Source: Oscillospiraceae bacterium (GTDB taxonomy: Bacteria; Bacillota; Clostridia; Oscillospirales; Acutalibacteraceae). Taken from it: DNA of 49,301 nt. The stretch covers positions 1-49,301 of the forward strand of contig SVPF01000018.1 of the NCBI GenBank assembly GCA_015066005.1. Reading direction: 5' to 3'. The position numbers and the translations under genes are program-made. Under the pieces are notes generated by a model. It ran no database searches and was not told the DNA's origin. It was given only the letters and a program-made list of their open reading frames with translations. Numbering within the stretch: position 1 is the first letter of the stretch; each line of letters opens with the position of its first letter. Shown here piece after piece: positions 34,660 through 42,659 of the stretch.

Positions 34660-34952
34660 TTGCTCTCCTTATTGTTTAATTTTTCAATAGCATTACGGTA
34701 ACCGCCGCTACCGTAATTAAGGCATTTGCTAACCCGTCCGATAGTAGCGCTGCTTACATCTATTTCATCAATTATTTTTTGATAGCTAAGCCCTTTATCC
34801 AAAAGAATAGCGGTATCAAGACGCTGCGCCATATCCTGCACTTCCTTTATTGTGCATATATCCGCAAAATACTCATAACACTCTTCAACCGATTCTAAAT
34901 TCAATATAGTTTGAAATAATCTGTCAATTGAATCGCAACGATATCTTAACAT
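34656..34952 (-). CDS. hisR: TrpR-family regulator of the his operon (YerC/HisR-like)
   Basis: 98 residues. TrpR-like fold: a helical N-terminus (DRLFQTILNLESVEECYEYF) precedes the helix-turn-helix LDTAILLDKGLSYQKIIDEI then VSSATIGRVSKCLNYG, and a GGYRNAIEKL tail follows. YerC/YecD proteins of this type sit in or near his operons of Firmicutes, and a TrpR-family histidine repressor (HisR) has been described. Here it is the first gene and overlaps hisZ. The promoter just upstream carries palindromic DNA between its -35 and -10, fitting histidine-dependent autorepression. Confidence 0.85.
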   Translation of the reverse strand: MLRYRCDSIDRLFQTILNLESVEECYEYFADICTIKEVQDMAQRLDTAILLDKGLSYQKIIDEIDVSSATIGRVSKCLNYGSGGYRNAIEKLNNKESK

Positions 34953-34974
34953 AATACTACCTCACCAATTTAAT

Positions 34975-35011
34975 ACGCTACTATACTACCACATTAGCGT
35001 GCTAAAGTCAA
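34975..35011 (-). promoter_or_regulatory. his operon promoter with operator
   Basis: Minus strand: -35 TTGACT (35011-35006), 17-base spacer, -10 TAGTAT (34988-34983). The spacer holds the perfect palindrome TTAGC-AC-GCTAA (34994-35005). A further half-site ACGCTA (34975-34980) is complementary to TAGCGT (34995-35000). Binding here would block polymerase. Confidence 0.8.
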
Positions 35012-35050
35012 GCCGAAATTTAATATAATATACATATTATATTAAAAATG

Positions 35051-35087
35051 AAAATAGCCAAGTTTTATTGTCCACTTGGCTATTTTT
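35051..35087 (-). terminator. Terminator of the T-box/met operon
   Basis: AAAATAGCCAAGT (35051-35063) pairs with ACTTGGCTATTTT (35074-35086). It lies directly after the metA stop on the minus strand, with T-rich flanks. Confidence 0.85.
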
Positions 35088-36005
35088 TTATTTTATTTGT
35101 TCAATATCATACGGTGTAGTTTGATATACGAAATAATTCAGCCAGTTACTGTAAAGTAAATTAGCATGTGAACGCCATGTAACCACGGGTTCATTTTCGG
35201 GGTTATCATCGGGGAAGTAATTTTTAGGTATTTCAATTAGCTTGCCTTCGTTTAAATCCCTAAAATATTCATTTGCAAGGGTGTTTGCATCATATTCAGA
35301 ATGGCCTGTAATAAAAATTTGCTTGCCCTCGGCAGTTGCCATTGCGTAAACGCCCGCCTCTTCAGAGGAGGCCAAAATTTTGATTTCGGGCACCTTTTTA
35401 ACATCCTCAATATCAACCGTTGTGTGACGGGAATGCGGCACCATAAATTCATCATCAAAGCCACGGAACAAAATTGACCTTTTATAATCGGCCTTGTGCT
35501 TAAACACACCAAACATCTTTTTATCCAAAGGCTTTTTATCAATACCAAAATGGTAATACAGTCCCGCCTGTGCACCCCAACAAATGTGGAAGGTGGAATG
35601 AACGTGAGTTTTGCTCCACTCCATAATTTCGCACAGCTCGTCCCAATATTCAACCTCTTCAAAGGGCATATTTTCAACGGGTGCTCCCGTAATTATAAGA
35701 CCGTCAAAGGTGCGGTGCTTTACATCGTCAAAGGTTTTATAAAACGCTAAAAGATGCTCGGCAGGGGTGTTTTTGGATTTGTGGCTTTTTGTGTGAATAA
35801 GCTCAAGCTCAACCTGCAAGGGTGAGTTGCCCAAAAGGCGCGAAAGCTGAGTTTCGGTTTCAATTTTCTTGGGCATTAAATTTAAAAGCAAAATTTTAAG
35901 TGGGCGAATATCCTGTGTAATGGCACGGGTTTCGGTCATAACAAAGATGTTTTCGTCGTTTAAAGTTTTAACGGCCGGTAAATCGTTTGGTATTCTTATC
36001 GGCAT
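35088..36005 (-). CDS. metA: Homoserine O-acetyltransferase, MetA family
   Basis: 305 residues. The nucleophile is Cys142 in HICWGAQAG, and the catalytic partners His235 and Glu237 lie in ITGHSEYD. Residue 111 is Glu (GAPVEN). This position is reported to select acetyl-CoA, whereas Gly selects succinyl-CoA, so this should be an acetyltransferase despite the family name. It makes O-acetylhomoserine, the substrate of the MetY encoded immediately upstream. It is the last gene of the T-box-controlled operon. Confidence 0.95.
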   Translation of the reverse strand: MPIRIPNDLPAVKTLNDENIFVMTETRAITQDIRPLKILLLNLMPKKIETETQLSRLLGNSPLQVELELIHTKSHKSKNTPAEHLLAFYKTFDDVKHRTFDGLIITGAPVENMPFEEVEYWDELCEIMEWSKTHVHSTFHICWGAQAGLYYHFGIDKKPLDKKMFGVFKHKADYKRSILFRGFDDEFMVPHSRHTTVDIEDVKKVPEIKILASSEEAGVYAMATAEGKQIFITGHSEYDANTLANEYFRDLNEGKLIEIPKNYFPDDNPENEPVVTWRSHANLLYSNWLNYFVYQTTPYDIEQIK

Positions 36006-36024
36006 ATTTTTTCCTAACCTTTAA

Positions 36025-37308
36025 TTAAATTTTATCAAGCGCCTGCATAATGTCGGCAATAATGTCCTCCGCGTCCTCAATACCGCAAGAAAAACGGATA
36101 AGGTCGGGGGTAATGCCTGCTGCTGCCAACTCATCATCATTCATTTGACGGTGTGTGGCATTTGCAGGGTGTAAGCAGCAGGTGCGGGCATCGGCAACGT
36201 GGGTTGCGATAGAAGCTAATTTAAGCTGCTTCATAAAGGCTTCGGCAGCGGGTCTTCCACCCTTTACGCCAAAGCTTACAACACCGCAGCCGCCGTTTGG
36301 CATATATTTCATTGCGAGTTCATAGTTTTTATCACCTTCAAGGTGTGGACAACGAACCCAAGCAATACGGTCATCAGCCATCAATGCTTTTGCAACTGCA
36401 AGCGCATTTTCAGCGTGCTTTTTAATGCGCAAATGAAGACTTTCAAGACCAAGGCCCAAAACGTAAGCAGTCTGCGCCTGCTGACAGCAGCCAAAGTCAC
36501 GCATTAGCTGTGCAGTGGCCTTTGTAATGTAAGCACCTGCAAGACCAAAGCGTTCAGTATAAGTAACACCGTGATAGCTTTCATCGGGTGTGCAAAGGCC
36601 GGGGTATTTTTCGGGATATTTGGTCCAGTCAAACTTGCCGCTGTCAACAATACAGCCGCCAACAGCACTTGCGTGACCGTCCATATACTTTGTTGTTGAA
36701 TGAACAACAATGTCAGCGCCCCATTCAAAAGGTCGGCACTGAACAGGGGTTGCAAAGGTATTATCAACAATAAGTGGAACACCGTTATTATGTGCAATTT
36801 TTGCAAATTTTTCAATATCCAAAACGTTAAGCGCAGGATTAGCAATTGTTTCGCCAAAAACTGCCTTTGTGTTGGGCTTGAATGCAGCTTGCAATTCCTC
36901 TTCGCTGCAGTCAGGGTCAACGAAGGTAAATTCGATACCCATACGCTTTAAGGTAACAGCAAAAAGATTATAAGTGCCGCCATAAAGTGCAGAAGATGCA
37001 ACAACATGGTCACCGCAACCTGCAATATTAAAAATAGAAAAGAAAGAAGCTGCCTGACCCGAAGAAGTCAGCATTGCAGCTGTACCGCCTTCCATTTCGC
37101 AAATTTTGGCGGCAACCATATCACAAGTAGGATTTTGAAGACGGGCATAAAAATATCCGCTTGCCTCAAGGTCAAAAAGCTTACCCATATCTTCACTTGT
37201 GTCATATTTGTAAGTGGTACTTTGGTATATCGGAATTTGACGGGGTTCACCATTTTTAGGGGTGTAACCGCCTTGAACACACTTAGTGCCCATTTTAAAT
37301 TCACTCAT
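36025..37308 (-). CDS. metY: O-acetylhomoserine sulfhydrylase
   Basis: 427 residues, a Cys/Met-metabolism PLP enzyme. It has the PLP Lys in VVHSTTKYMDGH, the LTSSGQAASFF phosphate-binding region, DNTFATPVQCRPFEWGAD and a C-terminal RFSCGIEDAEDIIAD. It combines O-acetylhomoserine with sulfide to give homocysteine (direct sulfhydrylation). Its start overlaps the amidohydrolase stop by four bases, and metA follows 19 bases after, so the three are one transcript. Confidence 0.95.
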   Translation of the reverse strand: MSEFKMGTKCVQGGYTPKNGEPRQIPIYQSTTYKYDTSEDMGKLFDLEASGYFYARLQNPTCDMVAAKICEMEGGTAAMLTSSGQAASFFSIFNIAGCGDHVVASSALYGGTYNLFAVTLKRMGIEFTFVDPDCSEEELQAAFKPNTKAVFGETIANPALNVLDIEKFAKIAHNNGVPLIVDNTFATPVQCRPFEWGADIVVHSTTKYMDGHASAVGGCIVDSGKFDWTKYPEKYPGLCTPDESYHGVTYTERFGLAGAYITKATAQLMRDFGCCQQAQTAYVLGLGLESLHLRIKKHAENALAVAKALMADDRIAWVRCPHLEGDKNYELAMKYMPNGGCGVVSFGVKGGRPAAEAFMKQLKLASIATHVADARTCCLHPANATHRQMNDDELAAAGITPDLIRFSCGIEDAEDIIADIMQALDKI

Positions 37309-38120
37309 ATTTTTCCCTCCAAATTAAAAAGTTTAATCGCATTCATATTTAGTATACTACTAATTTCATTTTTTTCAAGTGGTAACGACAAAAAATATTC
37401 TAACTCGCTTTTGGGTGACCACATTGGATAATCAGTGCCAAAAAGCACCTTTTCGGCTCCGTATTTTCTAATTACCTTTAAAGCAGTTTCCTTAGGAATC
37501 CAAGGAAAGCTTGAAGAACAGTCAACATAAAAATTTGGTATACCTGCATACACCTCGGCCGCTTCTTCCCAAATAGACCAACCACCGAAATGCGCACCGA
37601 TAATAGTCAAATTTTTATAAATTTCCAAAATTGGAAGCAATCGGTTAGGGTTTGAATAATCGTAACGGTTATCTCCGGTATGCATTAAAATTTTAAGCCC
37701 TTGTTTTTCACATTCCTCATAAATTTTAAGGCAACGCCAGTCATCTATTTTAAATGCCTGAATGTCAGGGTGAAGCTTAACACCCAAAAGGCCAAGCTCC
37801 ATTAAATGCTCAATATCGCCCTTAATATCCTCACTGTCGGGGTGTAAAGTACCAAGACCTGTCATTTTACCGTTGGCGGCCTTAACCGACTGAGCAATGA
37901 ATTCGTTAATGCTTTTTACTTGCTTTGGGGTTGTTGCAACCGACTGAACAATAAAATGGTCTATCCCTGCTTTTTCTCCTTCGTTTAACAAATCACTTAC
38001 CGTACCCTTACAAAAGGACTGACATTTGTAAAAATTGTCAGTCCCTTTAACAGCACGTTCGGCAATTTTTTCGGGATAAATGTGACAGTGTGCGTCAACA
38101 ACCTTTATTCCGTTTACCAT
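37305..38120 (-). CDS. Amidohydrolase family metal-dependent hydrolase
   Basis: 271 residues, amidohydrolase-2 TIM barrel. Metal ligands fit VDAHCHIYPEK (HxH, about 9-19), GVKLHPDIQAF (about 114-124, Lys/His), MHTGDN (about 146-151), GAHFGGW and the late FGTDYPMW (Asp). Relatives are decarboxylases, lactonases and small-acid hydrolases. It is translationally coupled to metY and follows the isomerase/acyl-CoA synthetase fusion by 15 bases. That places it in a pathway feeding or branching from methionine or short-acid metabolism. The substrate is unknown. Confidence 0.88.
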   Translation of the reverse strand: MVNGIKVVDAHCHIYPEKIAERAVKGTDNFYKCQSFCKGTVSDLLNEGEKAGIDHFIVQSVATTPKQVKSINEFIAQSVKAANGKMTGLGTLHPDSEDIKGDIEHLMELGLLGVKLHPDIQAFKIDDWRCLKIYEECEKQGLKILMHTGDNRYDYSNPNRLLPILEIYKNLTIIGAHFGGWSIWEEAAEVYAGIPNFYVDCSSSFPWIPKETALKVIRKYGAEKVLFGTDYPMWSPKSELEYFLSLPLEKNEISSILNMNAIKLFNLEGKI

Positions 38121-38135
38121 TTTTAAAAAATCACC

Positions 38136-40622
38136 TTAAAGTCCTAATTTTTTAACAGCGTTTTCGCGCATTTTGTATTTAAGAATTTTACCTGCGGCAT
38201 TCATTGGGAAGGAATCCACAAAGTCATAATAACGGGGCACCTTGTGTCTTGCCATATGGTCGGCAATATACTGGCGCATTTCGTCTTCACTCATTTGCTC
38301 GCCTTCCTTAAGGATAATGCAAGCCATAATTTCTTCGCCGTATTTTTCATCCGGTACACCGATAACCTGAACGTCGCTTACCTTCGGGCAGGTGTAAATA
38401 AATTCCTCAATTTCCTTAGGGTAAATGTTTTCGCCACCACGAATTATCATATCCTTAAGACGACCTGTTATACGGTAATTGCCGTTATCATCCTTACAAG
38501 CAAGGTCACCTGTGTGAAGCCAGCCTTCCTTGTCAATGGTTTCAGCAGTAGCCTTAGGCATTTTGTAATAGCCCTTCATAATGTTATAGCCACGGGCAAC
38601 AAATTCACCGTTAACACCGTTTTCGCAGTCCTCCCCTGTTTCAGGGTTAATAATTTTACATTCAACATTTGCGAATGCGCTGCCTACGGTTTCGGTACGA
38701 ACCTCCAGACTATCGTAATAACGGCTCATCGTACAGCCGGGGGCCGCCTCGGTCTGACCGTATACCGACACAATTTCCTTCATATTCATAACTTCGGTTG
38801 CGCGCTTCATAAGGTCAGCAGGACAGTTCGAGCCTGCCATAATGCCAACACGCATATATGAAAAGTCGGTCTTCGGGAAGTCGGGATGCTCCATCATAGC
38901 AATAAACATTGTGGGAACACCGTTAAAGGTTGTAATATGCTCCTGATTTACACAAGCCAAGGCCGATTTCGGCGAAAAATAAGGAAGCGGACACATTGTA
39001 GCGCCGTGTGTCATTGCGGCAGTCATAGAAAGCACCATACCGAAGCAATGGAACATAGGAACCTGAATCATCATTCTGTCAGCAGTAGAAAGCTCCATTT
39101 GGTCGCCGATAAACTTACCGTTATTTACAACATTATAGTGGGTAAGCATAACACCCTTAGGAAATCCCGTTGTACCCGATGTATACTGCATATTGCAAAC
39201 ATCGTCCTTGTCAACCTTAGAAGCCATACGGTACACTTCAGAAAGCGGAACCTGTCCCGCACGTTCGAGAGCCTCGCCCCAGGTAAGACAGCCTTTTTGC
39301 TTAAAGCCAACGGTAATTGCATTTCTAAGGAAGGGCAAACGCTTGCTGTGAAGCGGCTCGCCAGGCTTTGTGTTTTTAAGCTCAGGACATAATTCAGCAA
39401 TAATTTCACCGTATTTACAGTCCTTAGCACCCTCGGTCATAATAAGGGTGTGTGTATCGGACTGACGGAGAAGGTATTCTATCTCATGTATTTTATATGC
39501 AGTATTAACTGTAACAAGAACTGCACCGATTTTAACGGTTGCCCAAAAAGCAATATACCACTGGGGCACGTTAGAGGCCCAAACAGCAACGTGTGTGCCT
39601 GCTTTTACGCCCATAGATATTAAAGCGCGGGCAAATTCATCAACGTCGTCACGGAATTCACTATAGGTACGGGTATAATCAAGGGTTGTGTATTTAAAAG
39701 CATATTGGTCGGGAAACTCTTCAGCAATGCGGTCAAGCATTTGTGAAAAGGTTAAGTCAATAAGGCGGTCCTTCTCCCAAACATAAACGCCTGTATGTGC
39801 GCGGTTATAATAAAGCGAATTATCGCTTTTTGAGGTATCGCTGAACTGCTTCATAAAGGTAACATACTGCGAAAAGATAATTTCCATATCGTCAATTTCT
39901 TCACACCATTCGGGCACCCATTCAAGCGAAATAAAGCCATCAAAATTAACCGAACGAAGCGCTAAAACCATTTCCTTAATGGGCATTTCACCCTCACCCA
40001 TAAGGCAAAATTCTACGCCGTCATCAGTTTTAACGGCATCCTTAAGGTGTACCTGCTTAACGTAAGCGCCAAGGTTTTTAATGGTAGTCTCAGCATCCTC
40101 ACCGTTATAGAAATAAGGCGCGTGCATATCCCAAAGCGCAGAAAGTGCGTCATCTGCGAAGCTGTCAAGCAAATCGCGAAGAAGGGAGGTGTTTGCAAAC
40201 ACACCCGAGGTTTCCAAAAGCAATACCTTACCCTTTTGCTGTGCAGCGGGTAAAACCTCACTTATAACCGAATTTATATATTCAATATCATCATAGCCAT
40301 AGGCCTTAACGCGAATATATGGTATATTAAGGTCAGCCGCAATAGCGATGCAGGCGTTAATTTCCTTTATTGTTTCTTCCCTTTTAGAAGCATCCGCCAA
40401 ATTGCAAATGCTGTCAATACACGGAATTGAAAGCTTCTTTTCAAAAAGCTTTCTTACTGTTTTGGGTGCCGAGGTTTTGGTGAAGGCACCGTCACGGTCG
40501 GTAAAAAGCTCGTTATGAATGTTGTGAAGCTCAATACCTTGAAATTTAAGCTCTGTCGCGATATCACAAAAATCGTCAAAGGTGCGGCCATGCCAGCCCT
40601 TTGTTGAAAAAGATAATTTCAT
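38136..40622 (-). CDS. Fusion: TIM-barrel sugar-phosphate isomerase/epimerase + AMP-forming acyl-CoA synthetase
   Basis: 828 residues with two full domains in one uninterrupted frame. Residues 1-260 are a xylose-isomerase-like barrel (KLSFSTKGWHGRTFDDFCD at the start), with the expected metal ligands Glu137, Asp165, His192 and Glu234. Residues about 285-825 are an ANL-superfamily enzyme. It has the phosphate loop TSGTTGFPKG (481-490), YGQTE (621-625), HTGD (703-706), the hinge GRLKDMIIRGGENIYP (720-735) and the C-terminal lysine Lys812 in NAAGKILK. The second half resembles FadD-like medium-chain or unusual-acid CoA ligases. The order suggests that an isomerase product is passed to CoA activation. 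It lies 3 bases after the LeuA-like gene. A linker near 262-280 is Ser/Asp-rich. Confidence 0.92.
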   Translation of the reverse strand: MKLSFSTKGWHGRTFDDFCDIATELKFQGIELHNIHNELFTDRDGAFTKTSAPKTVRKLFEKKLSIPCIDSICNLADASKREETIKEINACIAIAADLNIPYIRVKAYGYDDIEYINSVISEVLPAAQQKGKVLLLETSGVFANTSLLRDLLDSFADDALSALWDMHAPYFYNGEDAETTIKNLGAYVKQVHLKDAVKTDDGVEFCLMGEGEMPIKEMVLALRSVNFDGFISLEWVPEWCEEIDDMEIIFSQYVTFMKQFSDTSKSDNSLYYNRAHTGVYVWEKDRLIDLTFSQMLDRIAEEFPDQYAFKYTTLDYTRTYSEFRDDVDEFARALISMGVKAGTHVAVWASNVPQWYIAFWATVKIGAVLVTVNTAYKIHEIEYLLRQSDTHTLIMTEGAKDCKYGEIIAELCPELKNTKPGEPLHSKRLPFLRNAITVGFKQKGCLTWGEALERAGQVPLSEVYRMASKVDKDDVCNMQYTSGTTGFPKGVMLTHYNVVNNGKFIGDQMELSTADRMMIQVPMFHCFGMVLSMTAAMTHGATMCPLPYFSPKSALACVNQEHITTFNGVPTMFIAMMEHPDFPKTDFSYMRVGIMAGSNCPADLMKRATEVMNMKEIVSVYGQTEAAPGCTMSRYYDSLEVRTETVGSAFANVECKIINPETGEDCENGVNGEFVARGYNIMKGYYKMPKATAETIDKEGWLHTGDLACKDDNGNYRITGRLKDMIIRGGENIYPKEIEEFIYTCPKVSDVQVIGVPDEKYGEEIMACIILKEGEQMSEDEMRQYIADHMARHKVPRYYDFVDSFPMNAAGKILKYKMRENAVKKLGL

Positions 40623-40625
40623 AAT

Positions 40626-41978
40626 TTATGCCTCCTCGTAAACAATTTTGTTTACAGCATTTATATAAGCCTTAATAGCGGCTGCAATAATATCGGTCGA
40701 AATACCGTTGCCCGAATAAAGCTTGCCGTTTACACGAAGCTTTACAACCGCCTGACCAATGGCACCCTTGCCTTCGGTAACCGACTGAATTTGAAAATCG
40801 TCAAGCTCGTAATGGCAGCCGATAATTTGTTCAATAGCGTGGAAGGCAGCATCAATAGGACCGTCACCCGTGCTGATACCCTGCTTTTGCTCGCCCTTAA
40901 CATCCATTGTAATTTGAGCAGAAGCTGTAAAAATATTGCCACTGTTTACAACAAAGTTTACAAGCTTATAGGTGGGCTCAACCTGAAGCGCAACTGTAGC
41001 AACAATAACATCCAGCTCCTTCGAAGTAACCTTGCGGTTTGCGGCCACTCGCAAAAATTCCTCATAAACCTTTGTGGCATCATCATCCGACAAGTCATAA
41101 CCAAGGCGCATTATTGTATCCAAAACAGTTTGCTTATCATCATTTTGGTCAAGTGACAGTTCTTCCTCAAAATCGCCTGCCTTTACAGCAGCCTTGGCCG
41201 ATTTTGTGTTGCCCATTATCCAGTTGATTTGGTTTATAATGCGGTTAAGCTCGGTATATTTAACGGTTGATTCAAAGCCAAAGCTGTTACCGCAGTTTTT
41301 AATTACACCCGCAAAGGTTTCAAGCGAAATTTCGTTAGAAACAGCGGTTTTAACGGTATTTGCACCGTTTTTAACCGCCATAACGGCATTTGCAACTGCA
41401 AGACCGTTTTTATTTTCGCAAGCAACACCGTCAACCGCAAGCTCTTTTACAAATGCACCAAATTCATCCGGCATCATTTCGGCGGCGGTATCACAAACAG
41501 TAACAAGTGTTGCGCCCGCATTTCGTGCTGTGGCAATTGCTTCCTTTAAAAAGTCAAATTCAGCACGGGTAGCATCAACGGCAACAAATTCAACATCATT
41601 TATTCTTGCCTTAGCGTAAGACACAAGGTCATTTATCATAACAAGCATTTTGTCGGGCTTTTTATGGCAGCTATATTCCATACCAACAACCGAAACAGGA
41701 AGCTCAATTCTGATTCTGCCCTTATTGGCGGTAGCCAAAGCAGATACAACATCATCAATACCTTGCTTTGTAGGTACAGCTGCAACCGAAATAACGCCGT
41801 TTTTAACAAAATAAGCCATTGTTTTAACAAGCAAAGCATCGGTTTTAACATTTTCCATTTCGTGTATTTCAATTGCCGATACACCAAGCTTTTCAAGCTG
41901 GCGTGCGATTTCAATTTTTTCCTTAAAGCTAAAGCGGTCCTTAATTGATAATGTTCTGTCAGCAATTTTGATGTTCAT
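40626..41978 (-). CDS. LeuA-like protein lacking the catalytic motifs, with intact LeuA regulatory domain
   Basis: 450 residues. The barrel (about 1-270) aligns to isopropylmalate/citramalate synthases, but every active-site signature is altered. DTTLRDGEQ has become DRTLSIKDR (7-15), losing the catalytic Arg and metal Asp. HxHND has become ACENK (186-190), losing both metal His. The GERAGN loop has become SNEISLE. The C-terminal LeuA allosteric domain (about 330-450) is well kept: GDGPIDAAFHAIE, GKGAIGQAVVKL and NGISTDIIAAAIKAYINA. It is therefore probably not a condensing enzyme. It may be a sensor, a scaffold or an enzyme with new chemistry. First gene of the T-box operon. Similar proteins are annotated elsewhere as containing an alpha-isopropylmalate synthase regulatory domain. 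Confidence 0.85.
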   Translation of the reverse strand: MNIKIADRTLSIKDRFSFKEKIEIARQLEKLGVSAIEIHEMENVKTDALLVKTMAYFVKNGVISVAAVPTKQGIDDVVSALATANKGRIRIELPVSVVGMEYSCHKKPDKMLVMINDLVSYAKARINDVEFVAVDATRAEFDFLKEAIATARNAGATLVTVCDTAAEMMPDEFGAFVKELAVDGVACENKNGLAVANAVMAVKNGANTVKTAVSNEISLETFAGVIKNCGNSFGFESTVKYTELNRIINQINWIMGNTKSAKAAVKAGDFEEELSLDQNDDKQTVLDTIMRLGYDLSDDDATKVYEEFLRVAANRKVTSKELDVIVATVALQVEPTYKLVNFVVNSGNIFTASAQITMDVKGEQKQGISTGDGPIDAAFHAIEQIIGCHYELDDFQIQSVTEGKGAIGQAVVKLRVNGKLYSGNGISTDIIAAAIKAYINAVNKIVYEEA

Positions 41979-42003
41979 AATTAATCCCTCTCAAAATAAA
42001 ATT

Positions 42004-42275
42004 AAAAAAGCCCTGAGACTGCGCAAAGCAATCTCAGGGACGAAAATTTTCGCGGTACCACCCTGATTACCGTTATATAAAACGGTCACTCAAACAAAGC
42101 TCCAACAAGCTTTTTGCCTTGGTAACGGGGCAGGCCGTAACAGCTTACTGTTGTTTCAGCTGTTCTGCTCAGGAACGAGGCTTGACATTTCTTACCGTAC
42201 CGCACTTACACCAAAACGGCGGCTCTCTTAACGGGTGGGAAAAGCAATAATTCCGTCAACGCATTTTTCAATATG
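42004..42275 (-). ncRNA. T-box leader controlling the LeuA-like...metY-metA operon
   Basis: Minus strand. The invariant T-box sequence AGGGTGGTACCGCG is at 42064-42051. It is followed by terminator stem TCCCTGAGA...TCTCAGGG (42040-42011) and six T. Stem I shows GAGAGCC (42227-42221), TTGGTGTAAG and GCGGTACGG. The 3' side of the putative specifier loop reads AAGAAATG just before TCAA, which pairs with TTGA near 42258. The best specifier reading is ATG (Met) at 42188-42186, which fits the metY/metA genes downstream. The codon is followed by T rather than the usual purine. GTC, AAA and the outlying CTC cannot be excluded. Confidence 0.93.
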
Positions 42276-42280
42276 GGAAG

Positions 42281-42309
42281 ATTATACCACTGTAAAGCCC
42301 CTTTGTCAA
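42281..42309 (-). promoter_or_regulatory. Consensus promoter of the T-box operon
   Basis: Minus strand TTGACA (42309-42304), 17 bases, TATAAT (42286-42281). Predicted start near 42274, giving a leader of about 295 bases to the first start codon. Confidence 0.93.
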
Positions 42310-42335
42310 GCAGTTTAAAGTGGTTTTTAAAAAAA

Positions 42336-42596
42336 TTATTCAAGCTCTTCTTTTAATTTTTTTAACTTTTCAATACATTCTACACAAACGCTGTAGCCAT
42401 TATAATTAACAGTTTCTTCAAGTGTGTCACAAAAGAAGCATGCCGGCTTATATTTGCGCAAAACAATGCTGTCGCCTTCCATAAAAATTTCAAGACTGTC
42501 AACATCGCTTTTAATATTTAATTGGTTGCGAATTTCCTTCGGAATTACCACACGACCCATTTTATCAACGTCGCGAATTATACCGTTGGGTTTCAT
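42336..42596 (-). CDS. AbrB-like regulator with a C-terminal four-cysteine motif
   Basis: 86 residues from ATG at 42596, with AAGGGGAG upstream; a longer frame to 42641 lies on the promoter. The N-terminal swapped-hairpin AbrB/SpoVT domain has GIIRDVDKMGRVVIPKEIRN (about 5-24) and SLEIFMEGDSIVLRKY (34-49). The tail carries Cys53, Cys56, Cys71 and Cys74 (CFFC, CVEC), a likely zinc site, then a Lys/Glu helix. AbrB proteins are transition-state DNA-binding regulators. Its own promoter contains a repeated TTTGACATTT sequence, a possible autoregulatory site. Confidence 0.88.
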   Translation of the reverse strand: MKPNGIIRDVDKMGRVVIPKEIRNQLNIKSDVDSLEIFMEGDSIVLRKYKPACFFCDTLEETVNYNGYSVCVECIEKLKKLKEELE

Positions 42597-42629
42597 TTTA
42601 TTGCTCCCCTTAATAAAAAATTTGATGTT

Positions 42630-42658
42630 ATTATAACACAAATGTCAAAAAATGTCAA
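42630..42658 (-). promoter_or_regulatory. Promoter of the AbrB-like gene
   Basis: Minus strand TTGACA (42658-42653), 17 bases, TATAAT (42635-42630). A second TTGACA lies inside the spacer as a 10-base direct repeat. Confidence 0.88.
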
Positions 42659-42659
42659 A

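Noticed and set aside
38244-38861. 205-codon open frame antisense to the isomerase/ligase fusion
   Set aside because: Mirror of conserved ligase motifs on the other strand; no ribosome site or promoter.
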